Positions 13,306-26,620 of a DNA stretch of 64,000 nucleotides are shown here, one piece after another. How positions within the stretch are numbered: the first letter of the stretch is position 1; every line of letters begins with the position of its first letter. The notes below the pieces were generated by a model. The model was not told where the DNA came from, did no database searches, and saw only the letters and a list, made by a program, of their open reading frames with translations. Both the position numbers and the translations under genes were made by a program. The stretch is from contig PTFA01000017.1 in the NCBI GenBank assembly GCA_003342895.1, forward strand, positions 1,580,402 through 1,644,401, given 5' to 3'. The DNA comes from Casuarius casuarius. Lineage: Eukaryota; Chordata; Aves; Casuariiformes; Casuariidae.

Positions 13306-14073
13306 ACTCTCCCCTGTACCATCTGGCATTGCTAGAACTGAAGTTTGTGGCCTGCACAGAGTATCAAATTTAAGTAGGGCCAGAATTCTTTCATAGTTGT
13401 TTTCCTGTGTTGCAGAGGATGCTCTATAACTCTAGTGTATTGAGGACAGAATCATAATTCTGAAACTATCTTTCTATTGAGATTTAGGCATCAGATGGAC
13501 TATTACCATTTGGTAATGAGCATCCATCTGTATCACTCAGAGTGGGAAATTACTGGGCTGTGATGTTATGGTATCAATATAGTTCACAGCAAAAGATGTC
13601 TATTTATACCAAAGCATTTTCCACAGAGCAAAGAAGTTGGACAGCTGATAACCGAAGGCCAGAGAAAGGCTAATTACTAATTTAGGTCCTCTTTGTTTCA
13701 GGCGTGGCAGAATGGATGATTGAGTCTAGACAAAGATTTTAATGCAGTGGAGGGCTAAGTCAACTAAGCTGGAAAGGTGAAGGGATACCAGGGCAATTGA
13801 GTGAGGGGTGTGGAATAGAATTTGGGTTTAATGCCTTTTATTAGCTGAAGTCTCTTGCTATGGTTCTATCTCTGAAAAGTGGGCTGATCAGAGGAGTTGT
13901 CCCAATTACGTAACAGCCAAGGTGCTTCCCATCTATTGAATCTGCTCTCTTCAAACAGGCTAGGTGACAATCGTCAGCCACAACTCATGAAACCGAACAG
14001 GTTAATAAATAGATTTTTTTAATAATAGGATTTTAATGATAAGATGCTGGGAAGACCTGAGACCTGCTGCGAG
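13306..14073. other. Unique spacer between two CR1 copies
   Basis: About 770 bases without a supported gene. No long open frame, no splice-site pair that I trust and no simple repeat. The first few tens of bases could still be degraded CR1. Confidence 0.55.
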
Positions 14074-16165
14074 ACCACAGAAATGTTGGTTGGAAGGCAT
14101 CACTGGAGGTTATCTAGTCCAACTCAAAGTGGGACTAGCCCAACACTAGATTATTTCACTCCTGGCTTTGTCTGAGCCTTGACAACCCTCAAGGACAGAG
14201 ATCCCACCTCCTCTATGGACAACCTGTTCCAGTGCCATTCTATGCTCTTGTCGATTTTATTTTCTGATGTCCAGCCTTAACGTCCCAAGCTGTAAATTGT
14301 GGCCATTGTGCTTTGTTAGATCAGCTGGCACTGCCAAGAAGAGTTTGGCTCTGTCACTGTTGTAATCATCCTTCAAATAGTTGTAGGCTGATGTTAGATC
14401 ACTTTTTAGCCTCCTTTTCACCAGTCTAAATAAGTCCAGCTCCTTCAGCCTCTCCTTCATGTTATTAGCCCTCCACTGAACCCTTTCCAGTTTTTCCACA
14501 TTCTTCTTTAGCTGGGGTATCCAAAACCGAACACAGTATTCCAGGTATGTTCTCACCAGCACCACCTAAAGTTGATCGACAAACTTCCCTTGACCTGCTG
14601 GCCACATTTCGAATGTAAACCAGTATGCAGCTTGCATTATGAGAGCATGCTGCAGGGTCACATTCAACCTGTAATACTGTAATACTCAGGACTGCCACTT
14701 AGCCAGTCAATTCCCAGCCTGTGTCCATGCATGGGGTTATTCCAGCTGTCCTAGGTGCAGAACTTCATACTTCTTATAAACATCATGAGGTTTCTGTTGG
14801 CCAATCCTTAAATTTCTCAGAGTCCCTCTGGGTTGAATCGTCAGCCACTCCCCAAACTTAGTGTCATCTACAGATCTGCTGGGAATGAACTCTGTCATCA
14901 TCCAGGTTGTTAACGAAGACAGATGGGTGCCAGGACTGACTGTGGGATGCTTTGCTGATCACCAGCCAAGTGTTGAGTCATTGACTGCTGCCTTTGAGCC
15001 TGACTGTCCAGCCAGTTTTCAATGACCTAACAATGTTTGTCCAGTTCATTCTTTCTCAGCTTCCGTGGGGCATGCTGGGGGAGGTGGTGTCAAAAGCCAT
15101 ACTGAAGTCAAGGTAAATTACATCCACCACTGCCCCCTTGCCCACAGAGCTAGTCATTTTGTCACAGCATGCAATCAGGCAGGTCAAGCATGATTTGCCT
15201 TCCTGGACTGACTGCTCCTAATCATGTGCTCCATGATCTTTCCAGCGACTGAGGTGATGCCTATAGTTCCCTGGGTCCTCCTTCTTGCTTTTCTTAAAGA
15301 AGGCTATAATGTTAGTCTTTTTCCTGTTGACCATGATCAACCTGGATCACTGTATCGGCAGCAGTCTCACAATCAAATCCACCAGCTCTTTCAGGAGTTT
15401 AGGGGGAACCCCATCCAGCCCTATGGATCAGAATACATCTCTAAGTAGTCCCTAACTTGTTCACCTCCTATTGTTCATGGTCCCTTTCCTTCTCCAGCTG
15501 TGCCTTAACACACAGGGGTCTGGGAGCAGGCTTTGCCTGCAAAGACAGAAAAAAGGCATTGAGTACATCAGCTTTTTCATTGTCTTTTTTTGTCACTAGG
15601 GGCATCCATCAGCAGAACCTCATTTTCCTTGAACTTGTTTTTTCCCACAGAATCCATTCTTGTTACCACCAGTGGCCCTCAGTAGTCTCAGCTCCGGCTG
15701 GGCTTTGGCCTTTGTGATTTTGCCACTAAGTACCTAACACTCTATTTTTTTTTTTTTTCATCTTTTGCTGGCCTTATTTCTACCCCTTCTTCAGTCCCTC
15801 CATGTGTGCTAGTTCACTGAGATGCTTCCTGTTTAGCCAAGCAGGCCTTCTCCTGAGATTTCTAGTCTTCCTACATGACAAGATGTTTCGTTCCTGAGCT
15901 CTCAGTAAGCTACCTTCAGAAACCAGCCAGCTCTCCTGGGTGCCCTTCTCTTTATGGCAGCTCCACGAAGGCTTCTGCCTGGCAATCCCCAAATGATTGC
16001 TCCTCGAAGCTGAGCCCCAGCTCTGCAGCTCCCCCCCCCCGCCTCCCCCAGCCCCCAGCCTTCCTCTGGACCCAGCCTCCATCATCCCGTGGCTGCTGCA
16101 GCCTGGGCTGCCCTGTGTGACCAGGGCTGTTGCCACTTCCTTCCTGCTTGTGAAAGAGGAGATCA
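14074..16165 (-). mobile_element. CR1 LINE, about 2.1 kb fragment, minus strand
   Basis: This is the longest CR1 copy here. The + strand starts with ccacagaaatgttggttgga and the aaggcatcactggaggttat block (the 3' end reversed), then runs through the 3' half of ORF2. The minus strand at 14565-14257 reads as an intact stretch of the reverse-transcriptase C-terminus, with RTYLEYCVRFWIPQLKKNVE, then KLERVQ, and near its end GHNLQLGTLRLDIRK. More 5' ORF2 sequence follows up to about 15.8 kb with frame breaks. The stretch from about 15.8 to 16.16 kb, including ccttcctctggacccagcct and the C run at 16031-16040, also fits CR1. The left part is sure; the right limit is estimated. Confidence 0.9.
14257..14565 (-). 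pseudogene. CR1 ORF2 reverse-transcriptase C-terminal remnant
   Basis: About 102 codons are open on the minus strand and match the end of the CR1 ORF2 protein, downstream of the polymerase catalytic core: LEYCVRFW, KLERVQWRA, ELDLFRLVKRRL and GHNLQLGTLRLDIRK. The endonuclease domain and the catalytic part of the polymerase are absent or broken. It is a relic of the element at 14074-16165, not a host gene. Confidence 0.85.
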
Positions 16166-17691
16166 GATACAGAATCTACCTCTTTGCATTTGCATTAGGG
16201 AATTGCATGCCAAATGCTGCATTGCCCTCTCAGCAGATGTCTGGAAAAAATCAACTGGTATTGTGAACTTAGGATTTCTATTAACTTACAGGAAAGAAGG
16301 CCTTAGAACCTCCTTTTTTTCTGTGTCCTTGGTATCCTTTTCAGAGACATCAGCTTCAACTAAGACCCATCTCCTTTACAGCTACAACATGTGGAGGAGC
16401 TTTTAATGCAATAAATGGAAGTAATACAGTTTCCAGTTTTGACTGGATGGTTGGACATAAGATCTTACATTTCACATGAAGATTGCAAAGCTAGAAATCA
16501 TTCTGTGTTGAATAACTTTTTTTAGTTTTTGCAGAATACCTTTTCTGTATGTCTAGAGTTGGAATTCCATCACTGTGAATCTTAAGCAATAAGGAAAGAT
16601 GCTTATGCTGTGCAATTTAATTCCTTCCTCTGCACACGTACTTTTTCATCTTCATTCAGTGACAGTAGGCTTCAGAGAGACTTGCAGCTAAGATCAGTTC
16701 CTGTAAGGATAAAAATCATTAAAAGTAACAAGGAATTCAGAAGTCAAGGTTTCTACTCCACATAACTTCTGGTATCTAAAGGAAAAAGAACCCAAGACAT
16801 TTTAGAACTGCTCCTTGTTACCAGAAATTTGTGTTCCAGTACGCTGTCATGTGTAACCATTGCTTGCTCTCTTGCTATGCCTCATTCAGGAGCTACAGGT
16901 CTTGACCTAAAAGACACATACCTTAGCCAAAATTCTTCCTCATGGTTGGACAAGATCACTTTCACTTCTGTCCTGTGAAAGTGGTGTCTGTCAAGTAGTA
17001 GTGGCTAACTTAAGACATGAGAATAATTTTATCTAGTTTGGCTAATCTAAACTGCATAGGAGATGGTCTTTCTATTACAGGCTTTTGCTCCAAGATCTCA
17101 AAACTCATGAATCAACATAGAAAAATGACTCCACTTACAGAAGCAATTATGTGCTACCAGGAAGACATGAAAAAGATTTCTGAAATTACAACTCAATTTT
17201 AAAATATTTCATAAAAATCTCAATAAAAATTGAATTATTCTGGTCTTTAAAGATTTAGAGGAAAGACACAACTGCACAATGATGATCAACAGACAGTCAT
17301 ATAGGAAGGTTTGGGGTTGGTCTGTTATAGGTAACATTCTTGGAAGAGGATCATACACCCAATAGTTTGAGTTCTGGGTTGGGATCAAGGGTAATTTGAC
17401 TGATAAGAGCTTAAATTTAATAGCAAGGAACAAAGCTGGGAAAGTCTCATTTAATCTCCATGATGATAAGGTACTAAGAAAGAAATATCAGAGGGTCAGA
17501 AGGGTGCAAGTGCCAATACTGATAAGAGGAGTTCCTGGGTCGTACAGAGTGAAGAGTATTGAGTGAACACTCAGGGTGGCCACTGTGAAGCTATTACACT
17601 TACACAACAACACAGAGGATCCAGAACACCTGAGTCAAAGTATGAAACTAGCTAGTACAGAGACCTGTAGGGCATTAGCAGTTGTGACTGA

Positions 17692-17735
17692 AATATCAAT
17701 ATTGATATTCATCAATATGAATAATGCATTATTCA
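17692..17735. repeat. Two adjacent perfect 18-base palindromes
   Basis: The first palindrome is aatatcaatattgatatt (17692-17709) and the second is tgaataatgcattattca (17718-17735), separated by 8 bases. Both are exact inverted repeats with no loop. They could form a cruciform, be homeodomain-type dimer sites, or be a remnant of a small inverted-repeat element. No function is shown by sequence alone. Confidence 0.9.
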
Positions 17736-19631
17736 AGAAAGGTAGGAGCTAAAAGTAAAGATGGTGAAATAGCATTATACATAGCTTTAGAAAAGAAGAG
17801 GGATTGTATGTATAACAGATTCTGTTCGAGTCAAAATCATTTAGTAAAAATACTCTACTGGAGTATCACTAAGAGTCTGCAGTATGCTAGAGAGACTGTG
17901 GTTGGATTTAGAGATGGAGATCTCTGTCATGTCTTTAGGAAAAGAAAAGAAGTACCCCTAATAACTGTAAAATTATGGGAGAGTTTAGGTCCCCAGATTG
18001 GAAGACCTAGCTACTTCTAGATGTGCTAACAGATGTCTTCACTGAAGTAACAAGGCATGTGCAAGTGCTATCGGACATTGCTATGAAAACTTTCTGCTGT
18101 ATGACCAACAGTAAAAAGTCTTCATATGCAGAGTCTGTCTTAAAAATATTTTGACTACGAGTAAGCAATTTCCATTATTTTTTACTGAACTGGAATAAAA
18201 ATAAATTCTGAAATGGTAGAATTCCCATTGAAGAGAAATTCTAGTTTTAGCCATCCCTAAGAACATCATTTTTTCCAGCTAATCAGGTTAGTTGTCATAT
18301 CTTCAAGCTGAGCTTGAAGTTAGAGTAAATAGCATCTCTAGTAATTATCCAAACAAACTTTGAACAGTCCAGTACGAGGCAAAAAAGTTAGATTCTCAAA
18401 TTACAAGATATGTACTAGAAATGCAATTAGACATGATTTTCAAGGGGAAAAGAAGACTAAATTGCAACAGAGCTAGAATCCATAAAATACACTAAGAGAT
18501 TGCAAAAATACGTCATGCATTTGGTACAGGTCTTTGCATTCTTTCCACAGAATCTGTAATACTTATTTTTATTAACTTACTAGCAATAGCCGGATCTTTT
18601 TTATTTTATATTTTAGTCTCTTTTTTTTCCTTAAATTATGTGCTCATAAACACTTACAAACTACATTCGCTACGTTTACTTGGTTATACTTCTTATATAA
18701 TTCAAACCTAGAGGAAACAGCATGTCTCATGAATTGCTGGATTCCCAGAGAGGTAGAAAACTGATCCTTAATTGTACATGAGAATGATCTTTAGACCTAC
18801 GTAATTAAGTTAAGTTAATGTTTGATTAATGTCTGTTGTTTACTCAAGTTTTGAAATATACTACAACTATCTAAATATATTTCTGTGAAATTTCTGTAAA
18901 GTAAAAAGTTATTTTACTTTTTTAGCACCTATATTTAATTTCCTTTTGTTAATTGTTTATGTATTATGAATTCAAATATGTGATTTTTCTGTTCAGAGTC
19001 AGATTATGTGATTTGTTGTAATCACAACGAAATCAGCAGAGTGCAGCTTAAGGGTTCATTTCAGAAGTGACATTCTCCACGAAAAGGTTTAGTCAATAAA
19101 AAAATGATCCCCTTCTGTGTTAAAATGTGCAGTATAGTATTTTAGATCCATTGATTTGAGGCTCAGCTACCATTTTTCAGACACCGCTTGCTTCAAAAAT
19201 ATTGATCTCATTTTTAACACTAGGAGAGCTTTAGTCTCTTAGTATTGATAGGCATATCCTGATACAGCTTGCTCTGAAGCAGCCGAGGAATCTCAGTGAC
19301 AAGTGTTGCATTCTTTATATTTGAACGTGCTAAGTCACAGGCATGATTAAATGTTTAAATGATTAAATGGCTCTGAAAGTTGAGGAAGAATGAGAATTGA
19401 CTATGAAAGTAAACAAAATCCTCACCATTTACAATGTTCTTTCCCTTTTAACAGAAGCAATCAGAATGCAACTTAAATTTTCCTGCGCTGTGCACATTAT
19501 TGCGCACATACTTAAGTCACTGATCTTTCCTTTAATGTTATCTGGGTCTGTCATAGATTCCTAATAGGTAAATTCAGCAGTAATGAAAGCAGTCCTAAAC
19601 CACACTGACTTTCCTCCTCCAATTATTAGGT

Positions 19632-19930
19632 CTATCCCAGAGTTATCTTACTGATAGCACTCAGAGAGGCTGAGGTACTGGGCTTTCTAGTCATACGCAG
19701 AGGAGTATGCATGGAGTATGCAACTGGTCTCACTGCAAGTGTGAGGTAGAGTCCTCTGCACATATTATGCAGCACAACGCATAAATTTATGTAGTTCTCA
19801 AGATCTCCTGGCTTCTTAGACCTACCTGGTCTATATGTTTCAGGGGTATGCACCCCATTGCAGTCATGCCTTCCTGTCTTTTCAAGATGACTTAATTTCT
19901 TGTACGCGAGATGCTAACAACCAAAAAAAT
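19632..19930 (-). pseudogene. Possible Harbinger/DDE_4 transposase C-terminal trace
   Basis: On the minus strand an open frame of about 95 codons contains ENYINLCVVLHNMC. A hydrophobic stretch ending in (C/V)xLHNxC is characteristic of the C-terminal part of PIF/Harbinger-type transposases and the host HARBI1 family. The usual flanking signature, an alpha-helical lead-in and the catalytic D/D/E residues, is not seen, and the frame stops upstream at a TAG. A single short motif can arise by chance, so this is only a lead. Confidence 0.2.
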
Positions 19931-22900
19931 CAAACAAAATCAAATTCCCCACCGATTTTCTGGCCCAGTTTGCCAGTTTAGGCACTATAGTTGTTATTCA
20001 ACTAATCAAGTTTAGCTACCACAATGCCATTTTATGCATTCAATCAGAGTAGAAATATCTTAGGATTTGATATTCTGTAACTGTGAGAACTGTTATTATC
20101 AAACCTGTCCATGCTTCTATCATATATGAATATTACAGAATCTCCCTGATATGAATAGATGTGCTGTTGGGGAAAGAATGCTCCTTTTCCTGGCAAAGCA
20201 CACTGGTGCAGTTACACAAAAATACTACAAATAACTGCATATCTTTCAGGCAAATATCAATCAGTTCAGCAGGTGGTGAAGAGAAACCTAGAAAATGTTT
20301 CTATGGCTGCAGGGCAGACATTCTTTTTTCCTAAGCAAGACTTATCTTTTCTTGCCTCTCCCAGCAAATGCTGAGACTGTGTCACATCCTGTTAGAGCAT
20401 GAAAAGCCAACAGAGCTTTTGCCTTTTCTTTGCCTAATACTGAAGTGAAGATTCTTTAGTTTAATGCCAGCATCAAAAGTAATCCAAAATGCATCAAAAT
20501 CTAACTTGGTCACAACCCTCAATGAGACCTGGCCACAAATCTCCAAAGCAATTACTAACATGGCTCTTAAGATTCAGGGCTTATAAGATTTTGAATCTGG
20601 AGGATAAGGTATCTGGTGGTAAATAAGGGAAGCCTTATTTATGAGAGATCTGGAGAAATAATATAAACCCTTTTAATGAAACATTGATGAAAAAATATTC
20701 AGTTTAAAACAGGTATGAAATAGGTTTGTGCTGCATTCCACCACTGTTTATTCCACTACTGTGCTTAGAAAAGCAGGGTGTAGGCAGGTCCATGTTTGTA
20801 CATGACTTAGAATGCCTGTGCCTTCGGTAAATAATGAAGGACAAGGTGATGAGAGAATTCATCTCTTTCTCTGTGTTTTCACTTATTTTTATGAAGATGA
20901 GCCCAATAGTGTCAATATATTCAAAGGACAATAGCTCTAGCAGGAGAAGAGAGCACATGCCCCGAAGTCAAGGTTTCTGGGAGTATAAAATTGTATATGG
21001 TAAAAGATGTTAGGGTAGAAGATCTGTGATTTAACATAGTTTAGTTTTTTGAATATATATTTTAACGTGGAAGGGGTCTAATATAGTTTTGGCATGCTGA
21101 ACGACAAATATAAAAATAATTCATTATGATTCATCCTAAAAATGCTTTTAACACCAAGCTGATATTATTCATTGCATGACACTTCTTAGCTTTGTAAGTA
21201 CATAAAAAAAAAAAACACTGGACAGATGTAGTGCAAGCTTTCTCAGACTGCACTCACATTTGTCATGCTCTTCAACCAAGGGAACTTTAAAGTATTAGTT
21301 TAATTCCTACAGGTATTCTGTCCTTGGCTTCTTTCTTAGACAGTGAAAGACTAACAGAAATGGAAGCCAGGGCAAATTCAGCTGTATTTTAAAAAATATC
21401 CATGGCTAAAAGGTAGAAGTTGTTCTGAAATACCACTAGGACTTTTGGTTTTGAAATTGTATTTTCAAGACAAACCACCATTTTCCTGTAGATACCTAGC
21501 TTCAGGACTGACACTACCAGAACATTTTGTATAAAGGTTTCAAGCAACCTGGAAAAAGAGATTTTTTCTGGATTGTCATATTGCATCTAAGTTTATTGAC
21601 TCAGTGCCCAAGAATTTTTTGGAAGTCTGATCCTTCATGAGAAAGATTTCTTGCTGGTCATTAAGTCCATGAGCATTTCTGCCACTTGAAAACCTAATTT
21701 CTCTGTAACTCTGTAAGTACAATTACGCTTTATAATCTATGATAGGGGAATGTTAGGAGTAACTACAGTGTTATACATGCCACCTTTCTTCAGCTTTCTG
21801 TGTTATACTACTCTTCTTAACTTCTGAGTTGTGTTCTGTTTTTCTCAGAGGACCCTAACTCATCCAGTGCAGAGGAGTACTAGTCTTCAGATGAATTTGC
21901 ATCATCTATGAAATATTGTGGTGCAAGAACTCAATTTGTTTCAGAAGTTTTAAGAGATATAGCAAACATGGCACTGGAAATCTAGGAATTTTAGAAAAGA
22001 AAGGATGATTTTGCAGTTAAAGCAGCTAAATGCTGCCTTGGAGAACTGGATTTTGCCTCTGTGGCATACAGTTTTTGAGCACTGCTAGGCCAATCACTCC
22101 AACTGAAATATCCACAGATAGCCACTATGCGTTCCTCAATTTTTTGGTGCTCAACTTGTCAGCTATCGATTCAGAAGGGCAAAATAGGACAGAAACTCAG
22201 GGACAAGTGTTACATCGTGTAGATTTGGCCAGTTTGCTCAGGGCTAGTCAGTCTGCTTTGCCTTGAGAGCATTCCTAGGTATAGATGGCTTTACTTGCAT
22301 GGATACAACCATAACATAAAAAACACTGAAAAAACAAGCCAAGCTTCTATAAGGGTTTACAAGTTAGTTTATGCTTTTTACAGTTTTGGCTTTAATGTCC
22401 ATTAAGATGACAAAACTAGCACTCCCTCCAGCTTCTCTCTGCCTGCATCCTCAACAGACTTTAGGACTTTTCCTTTACCTCTCTGCAGTAGACCTCTGAG
22501 ATTTTCCCAATCTTAGGCTGAGCTATACCCTACTGTAGTTCGTATATGATTATCCAGACAGAGCTCTTTGAATATCTGCTGAAACCTGGTGATAAGAGGT
22601 AAAAATGTTTACCACGAAAGGAACCCAAAGTATTACTGATTTTAACAGGAAGAGTACAACATACTATAAGAGAAAAAGAACTGCTTTAAAATACAACAGT
22701 CTGGAACAAGTATTCCTAGAGTTTCATTCATGGAGGGACAGAATGGGCTTCAGATTAAGAAAGCAGAATAACCGATCTGCAAAAAACACTCCCAGTCAGT
22801 AGGCTCAGCATGACATGCCTTCATTGCACTAGAGAGAATTCCTGCATTGCTACATAATTCATGTTTGAGATCTGATGGTAAGTGGCTGGCTGTGGCCCAG

Positions 22901-24634
22901 CACAAACAGCTTCTCTCTATCCATCTCCCTGCCCTTGCAGGCAATGGTATGGTAATTGGCACTTCTGGTCTTGGGAGTGAGAAGAAACTCCCTAGTCCCG
23001 TCCCTCAGCTCCCCAAGGCTGTAGCGCTGTCAATTATGCATTTCTTCTCCTACCACTCAAAGGCAGAGCCTCATGTTGGTCCTCGTGACATGACTCCTCT
23101 AGAACAATTTCCTTTAGTGTGATATGAAGGGACAGTAGTCCCAAGTGGGAGGCAGAGTTAATGAGGGATATGGTGCTCCAGTGTGGTGACATCTCCAACT
23201 CTGAGCTTGTAGGCACCAACTGTGGTCCCATCACAGATGGAAAAGCCCCTTTAGCTGCTACAGTCAAGAAAATCACCTGCTTCTGTGAAGTATGGGCAAA
23301 ATTAAACTGTTCATTACTTTCTTTTAAAAATGTTCAAAATAAAAAAGATACCCCAGAGTTCCTCTATCTGTCAAAGAGAAGGAAACAAAAATATATCTGA
23401 AACTACCTACCGACTCCCAGGTGTACATGCATACTAAGGCTTTAAAGGTTTTAAGTAACCCACTAAGTTTGGTACTTGCAGAACCACAAAGTATCCAAAG
23501 TAAAATCCGAGCAAGAACAGTTTCGATCTTGTTTCTTAGGTGCTGGTAGATGCATTTCTGTATTAAACCCAGTATTCCCTCCTTTAAAGCAATCTGTCAA
23601 CCATTAGAATGTGAAAGTATTAACAAACAATTACATACAATTCCAGATCATTACTTTCTGTTCTTACCTCCCCATGTGTAAAACACTACTGCTTCAACTT
23701 CAAAGGGTGTTCTAAAGTTAAATTCATTAATGCTTACAAGGAGTGAAGATAGTGCAATGACAGTACCACAGGAAAGCCATCATGGAAATTAATTAACCTG
23801 CCTTCAAAGCAGGTTTTGAAGAATGTACTGTAAATATGACATAAGAGATTACACTTTACATGATGAAAATTAAGAGAAACATTGAAGAACTATACATTAA
23901 TTAAACACCATTCATCCTTTGCATTGAATGAGGCAGGAGTCTTGTGGAAAAAATATTGTGCAAAGGTAATTTAGAGACTGTATCATAACACATACCATAC
24001 ACATTACTGCAGGGAAATTCTTTGTCTTTGGAGTTTTAATGTTTTCAATATAGTTTTGTCAAGTTGTCCTTAAAATTTTCTTTTCATTGCATGAAGCCAT
24101 ACTCCCAACCTGAATATTAGTGAGGCTTTGTGCCAGCTGTCAGGGTAAATTGTAGTCATAGACTACTTATTTTTCCATGTGATGTGTTATACTTACAGAC
24201 TTCTTAACTGCTTGAGAGCCAACATTAATAGGGTCACATTTCACAGGGGTGCATTCTCCTGTGGTCCTGTCTGTCCTTCACTCTAACCTGCCCTAGTGCT
24301 TTCCCTGCAGATACTGTCATATGCCATTCTCCAGCCTCCCCTGGCTATGCCTAGCTCATGACTGTATTTCTCCAGCTTTTGCTGTGCTTTTGTATCTCTC
24401 ATATCCATTTCCTGTTTTCCTAATTCCCAGTCTTGCAGACTCATTCTCTATTTCCACTCCCTCAGTGCCAAGCCTCTTTAATTTGTACTGAGACCAGCTG
24501 TTTCTTCCTCTGTGTGTTCCCTGAACACCCATCGGGGGAAGATTAAGATTACAGGACAGTCTTCCTTTTGGTTTCAGTGCCAAAGGAGCCTCTGGAAAAC
24601 AGGAGACATCCATACAGTATGACACGTAAGTTTT

Positions 24635-24646
24635 GGGGGGGGGGGG
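24635..24646. repeat. G homopolymer, 12 bases
   Basis: An uninterrupted run of 12 G on the + strand. Its length is likely to vary between individuals and sequencing reads. Confidence 0.9.
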
Positions 24647-26129
24647 TTGTAACATGAGAAAAACAATACGATTTCATCTTTAGACACGTAGAATCATTTT
24701 AAGTGAAGCCTTTTGATATAAGTTTAGCCTGAGAAACAGCTGGCATGAAAATGTCCATTGAAATCATTTAAATTTGGTGGAGTAACAAACAATCAAAATA
24801 AAGTCTTTGAATGAAAGACAACATAAGCAATAATTATTTTTATGTGCACCAAAAAACCTTAAATCTGTCCAGTTAAAACTTTTTATTGAGATGTGCAAAC
24901 CCAAACATGAGAACACCATTTGAATGTATTGATGAAAGATAAATTGTTGACAAGCAAGTCCTGGCAGATTAATTTGCACTTAGTAAGAAACAGCAATTTA
25001 CTTAGAGACACATCAGAAATACTGAAGCAAATACTTAAAAAAAAAGCTTAAAATAAAACACTTTCCTCCTCCACCACCTTATGTTGATTATAGTCTGTAT
25101 TTTCAGCTAATAAGAATACAATGGAAATGTCATTGCCAGGCAAAAAGAACAGCATAAAAGGAGCAAGAGGGAAAAGTAGGAGGATTAAATATGCCTTAAA
25201 TTTCAACTTTGGCAAATCAGAATTGAAGATCAGGCAATAAGATATTTGGATTCTAATACCAGTTCTAACCATGTTTCAAAGCCGCAGAGCTGGAACAGCT
25301 AGAGCTGTCTGAAAGCCACATGCTTAGAGGCTGCAAACACTGTTGTGGTACTGAAGACTGTCCTCACATTGTCAAGAATTAGCAAAAACAACGCAGGAGC
25401 AAAATAAATTTGTGAGCTGTGCATTAAAAGGCTCTGTCTTTTGACCACTAGCACACATTTATTTAAGAGAAGAAAAAAAGAGAGTGTTTTGCTTCTCAAT
25501 TCTCCTTCAATCCTATTCTAAAATTGAATAGAAAATGGTAGTACCACTGCAGCGCCAGCCTGTTTCGGACAGACTATCTCCAGACGCGGAGCACGCAGTG
25601 ACCTCGGGGAGGAATAGTTAGAAATGCGACCAGATGAAGGAAGATATGTGTGTACCTCTCCCAAGCTGTACTGAGTACCACCAGGCTGGTGGCATGCCTG
25701 GCTACGTAGAAAGGGACTGATGGGGAGAAACACGCCTTGGCTTCGACCAAGGCAATGTCCCACTGGAGACAGCCCACCTAGCCCAGCATATGGAAAAATC
25801 TGGGAAAACGAATTGTCAGGACCTCCCAGAAAGCCCACGGGGGTGTTGTTTAGCTTTCCTAGATAAACTAATTAAACACGCCGAATTACCAAGGCCGGGT
25901 GGCCTCCCCAGGCGCACTCAGCGATGCGCGACTCCACCACGCAAGGTGGCAAACACCAGACATAACTATGGAGCCAACGGCCGCCACTTGCCCACCCGAG
26001 GCAGTTGGGGGCTGCCCGTGAGCCCCCATTTTGGCGAGAGGTGACCCCCAGGCGGCGAGGCGAGGCCAGGCCGTTACCGCCCCGTGATGGCCGCACCGCT
26101 TCCCCCACAGAGCAACGGCCGCGGCCTCC

Positions 26130-26146
26130 GGGGGGGGGGGGGGGGG
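26130..26146. repeat. G homopolymer, 17 bases, in the CpG island
   Basis: Seventeen consecutive G, followed closely by further G blocks (gagacggggc). The tract could form a G-quadruplex and is a site where polymerase slippage and assembly error are likely. Confidence 0.9.
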
Positions 26147-26371
26147 AGACGGGGCACAGCCGGGCGCGGCGGGAGAAGGAGCCCGGGGGAGTTTCGGGGA
26201 CGCTCCTGCCGGACCTTCCGCTCGCCCCATCCGTAGCCCTATTTTCGGTGGTTTAGCAGACGCGAAAATTAAAGTCGCGCCGGCGCTTCCCCGCTGTAGC
26301 TCCCCGCGGCGGCCGGCACCGCCCGCGGCCCCGGCAGCTTCGTCCCGGGGCTCCACGCATCCCCCCGCGCC

Positions 26372-26380
26372 GGGGCGGGG
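26372..26380 (+). promoter_or_regulatory. GC box (Sp1/KLF-type site)
   Basis: The sequence ggggcgggg fits the Sp1/KLF consensus. It sits about 250 bases upstream of the ATG in the core of the island. Binding is inferred, not shown. Confidence 0.5.
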
Positions 26381-26620
26381 CCGCGGCAATACCTGGCGGC
26401 GCGGGAGCCGCCGCCGCCCAGCGCGGGCGGAAAAGCTGCCGCCGCCGCCGTGTGGCACCAGGCGGGCAGCCGTGCCCGGCCCCGGCCGCCTCCTCCCCGC
26501 CCGCAGCGCGGTGTCAGGTGCCGCGGGGCGGGCAGTGCGCCTGTGCGGCGGCCGCTGGGCGCCGCGGAGCGCCAGCGGCGGCGGTGGGACGCGGAGCAGC
26601 GGCGTTCACCACCGGCCGAG

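Larger units (their letters stand above)
16166..25879. other. Intergenic stretch upstream of the CpG island
   Basis: About 9.7 kb, mostly AT-rich and unique. Apart from the twin palindrome (17692-17735), a possible transposase trace (19632-19930) and a G run (24635-24646), I see no gene, RNA or named repeat. The ORFs of 60-100 codons lack splice signals or recognisable domains. The sequence becomes GC-richer from about 25.5 kb as it approaches the island. Confidence 0.55.

Noticed and set aside
15780..16136. 118-codon minus-strand ORF with Gly-rich run
   Set aside because: It lies in the CR1 copy and the C/G homopolymer and is a shadow of the repeat.
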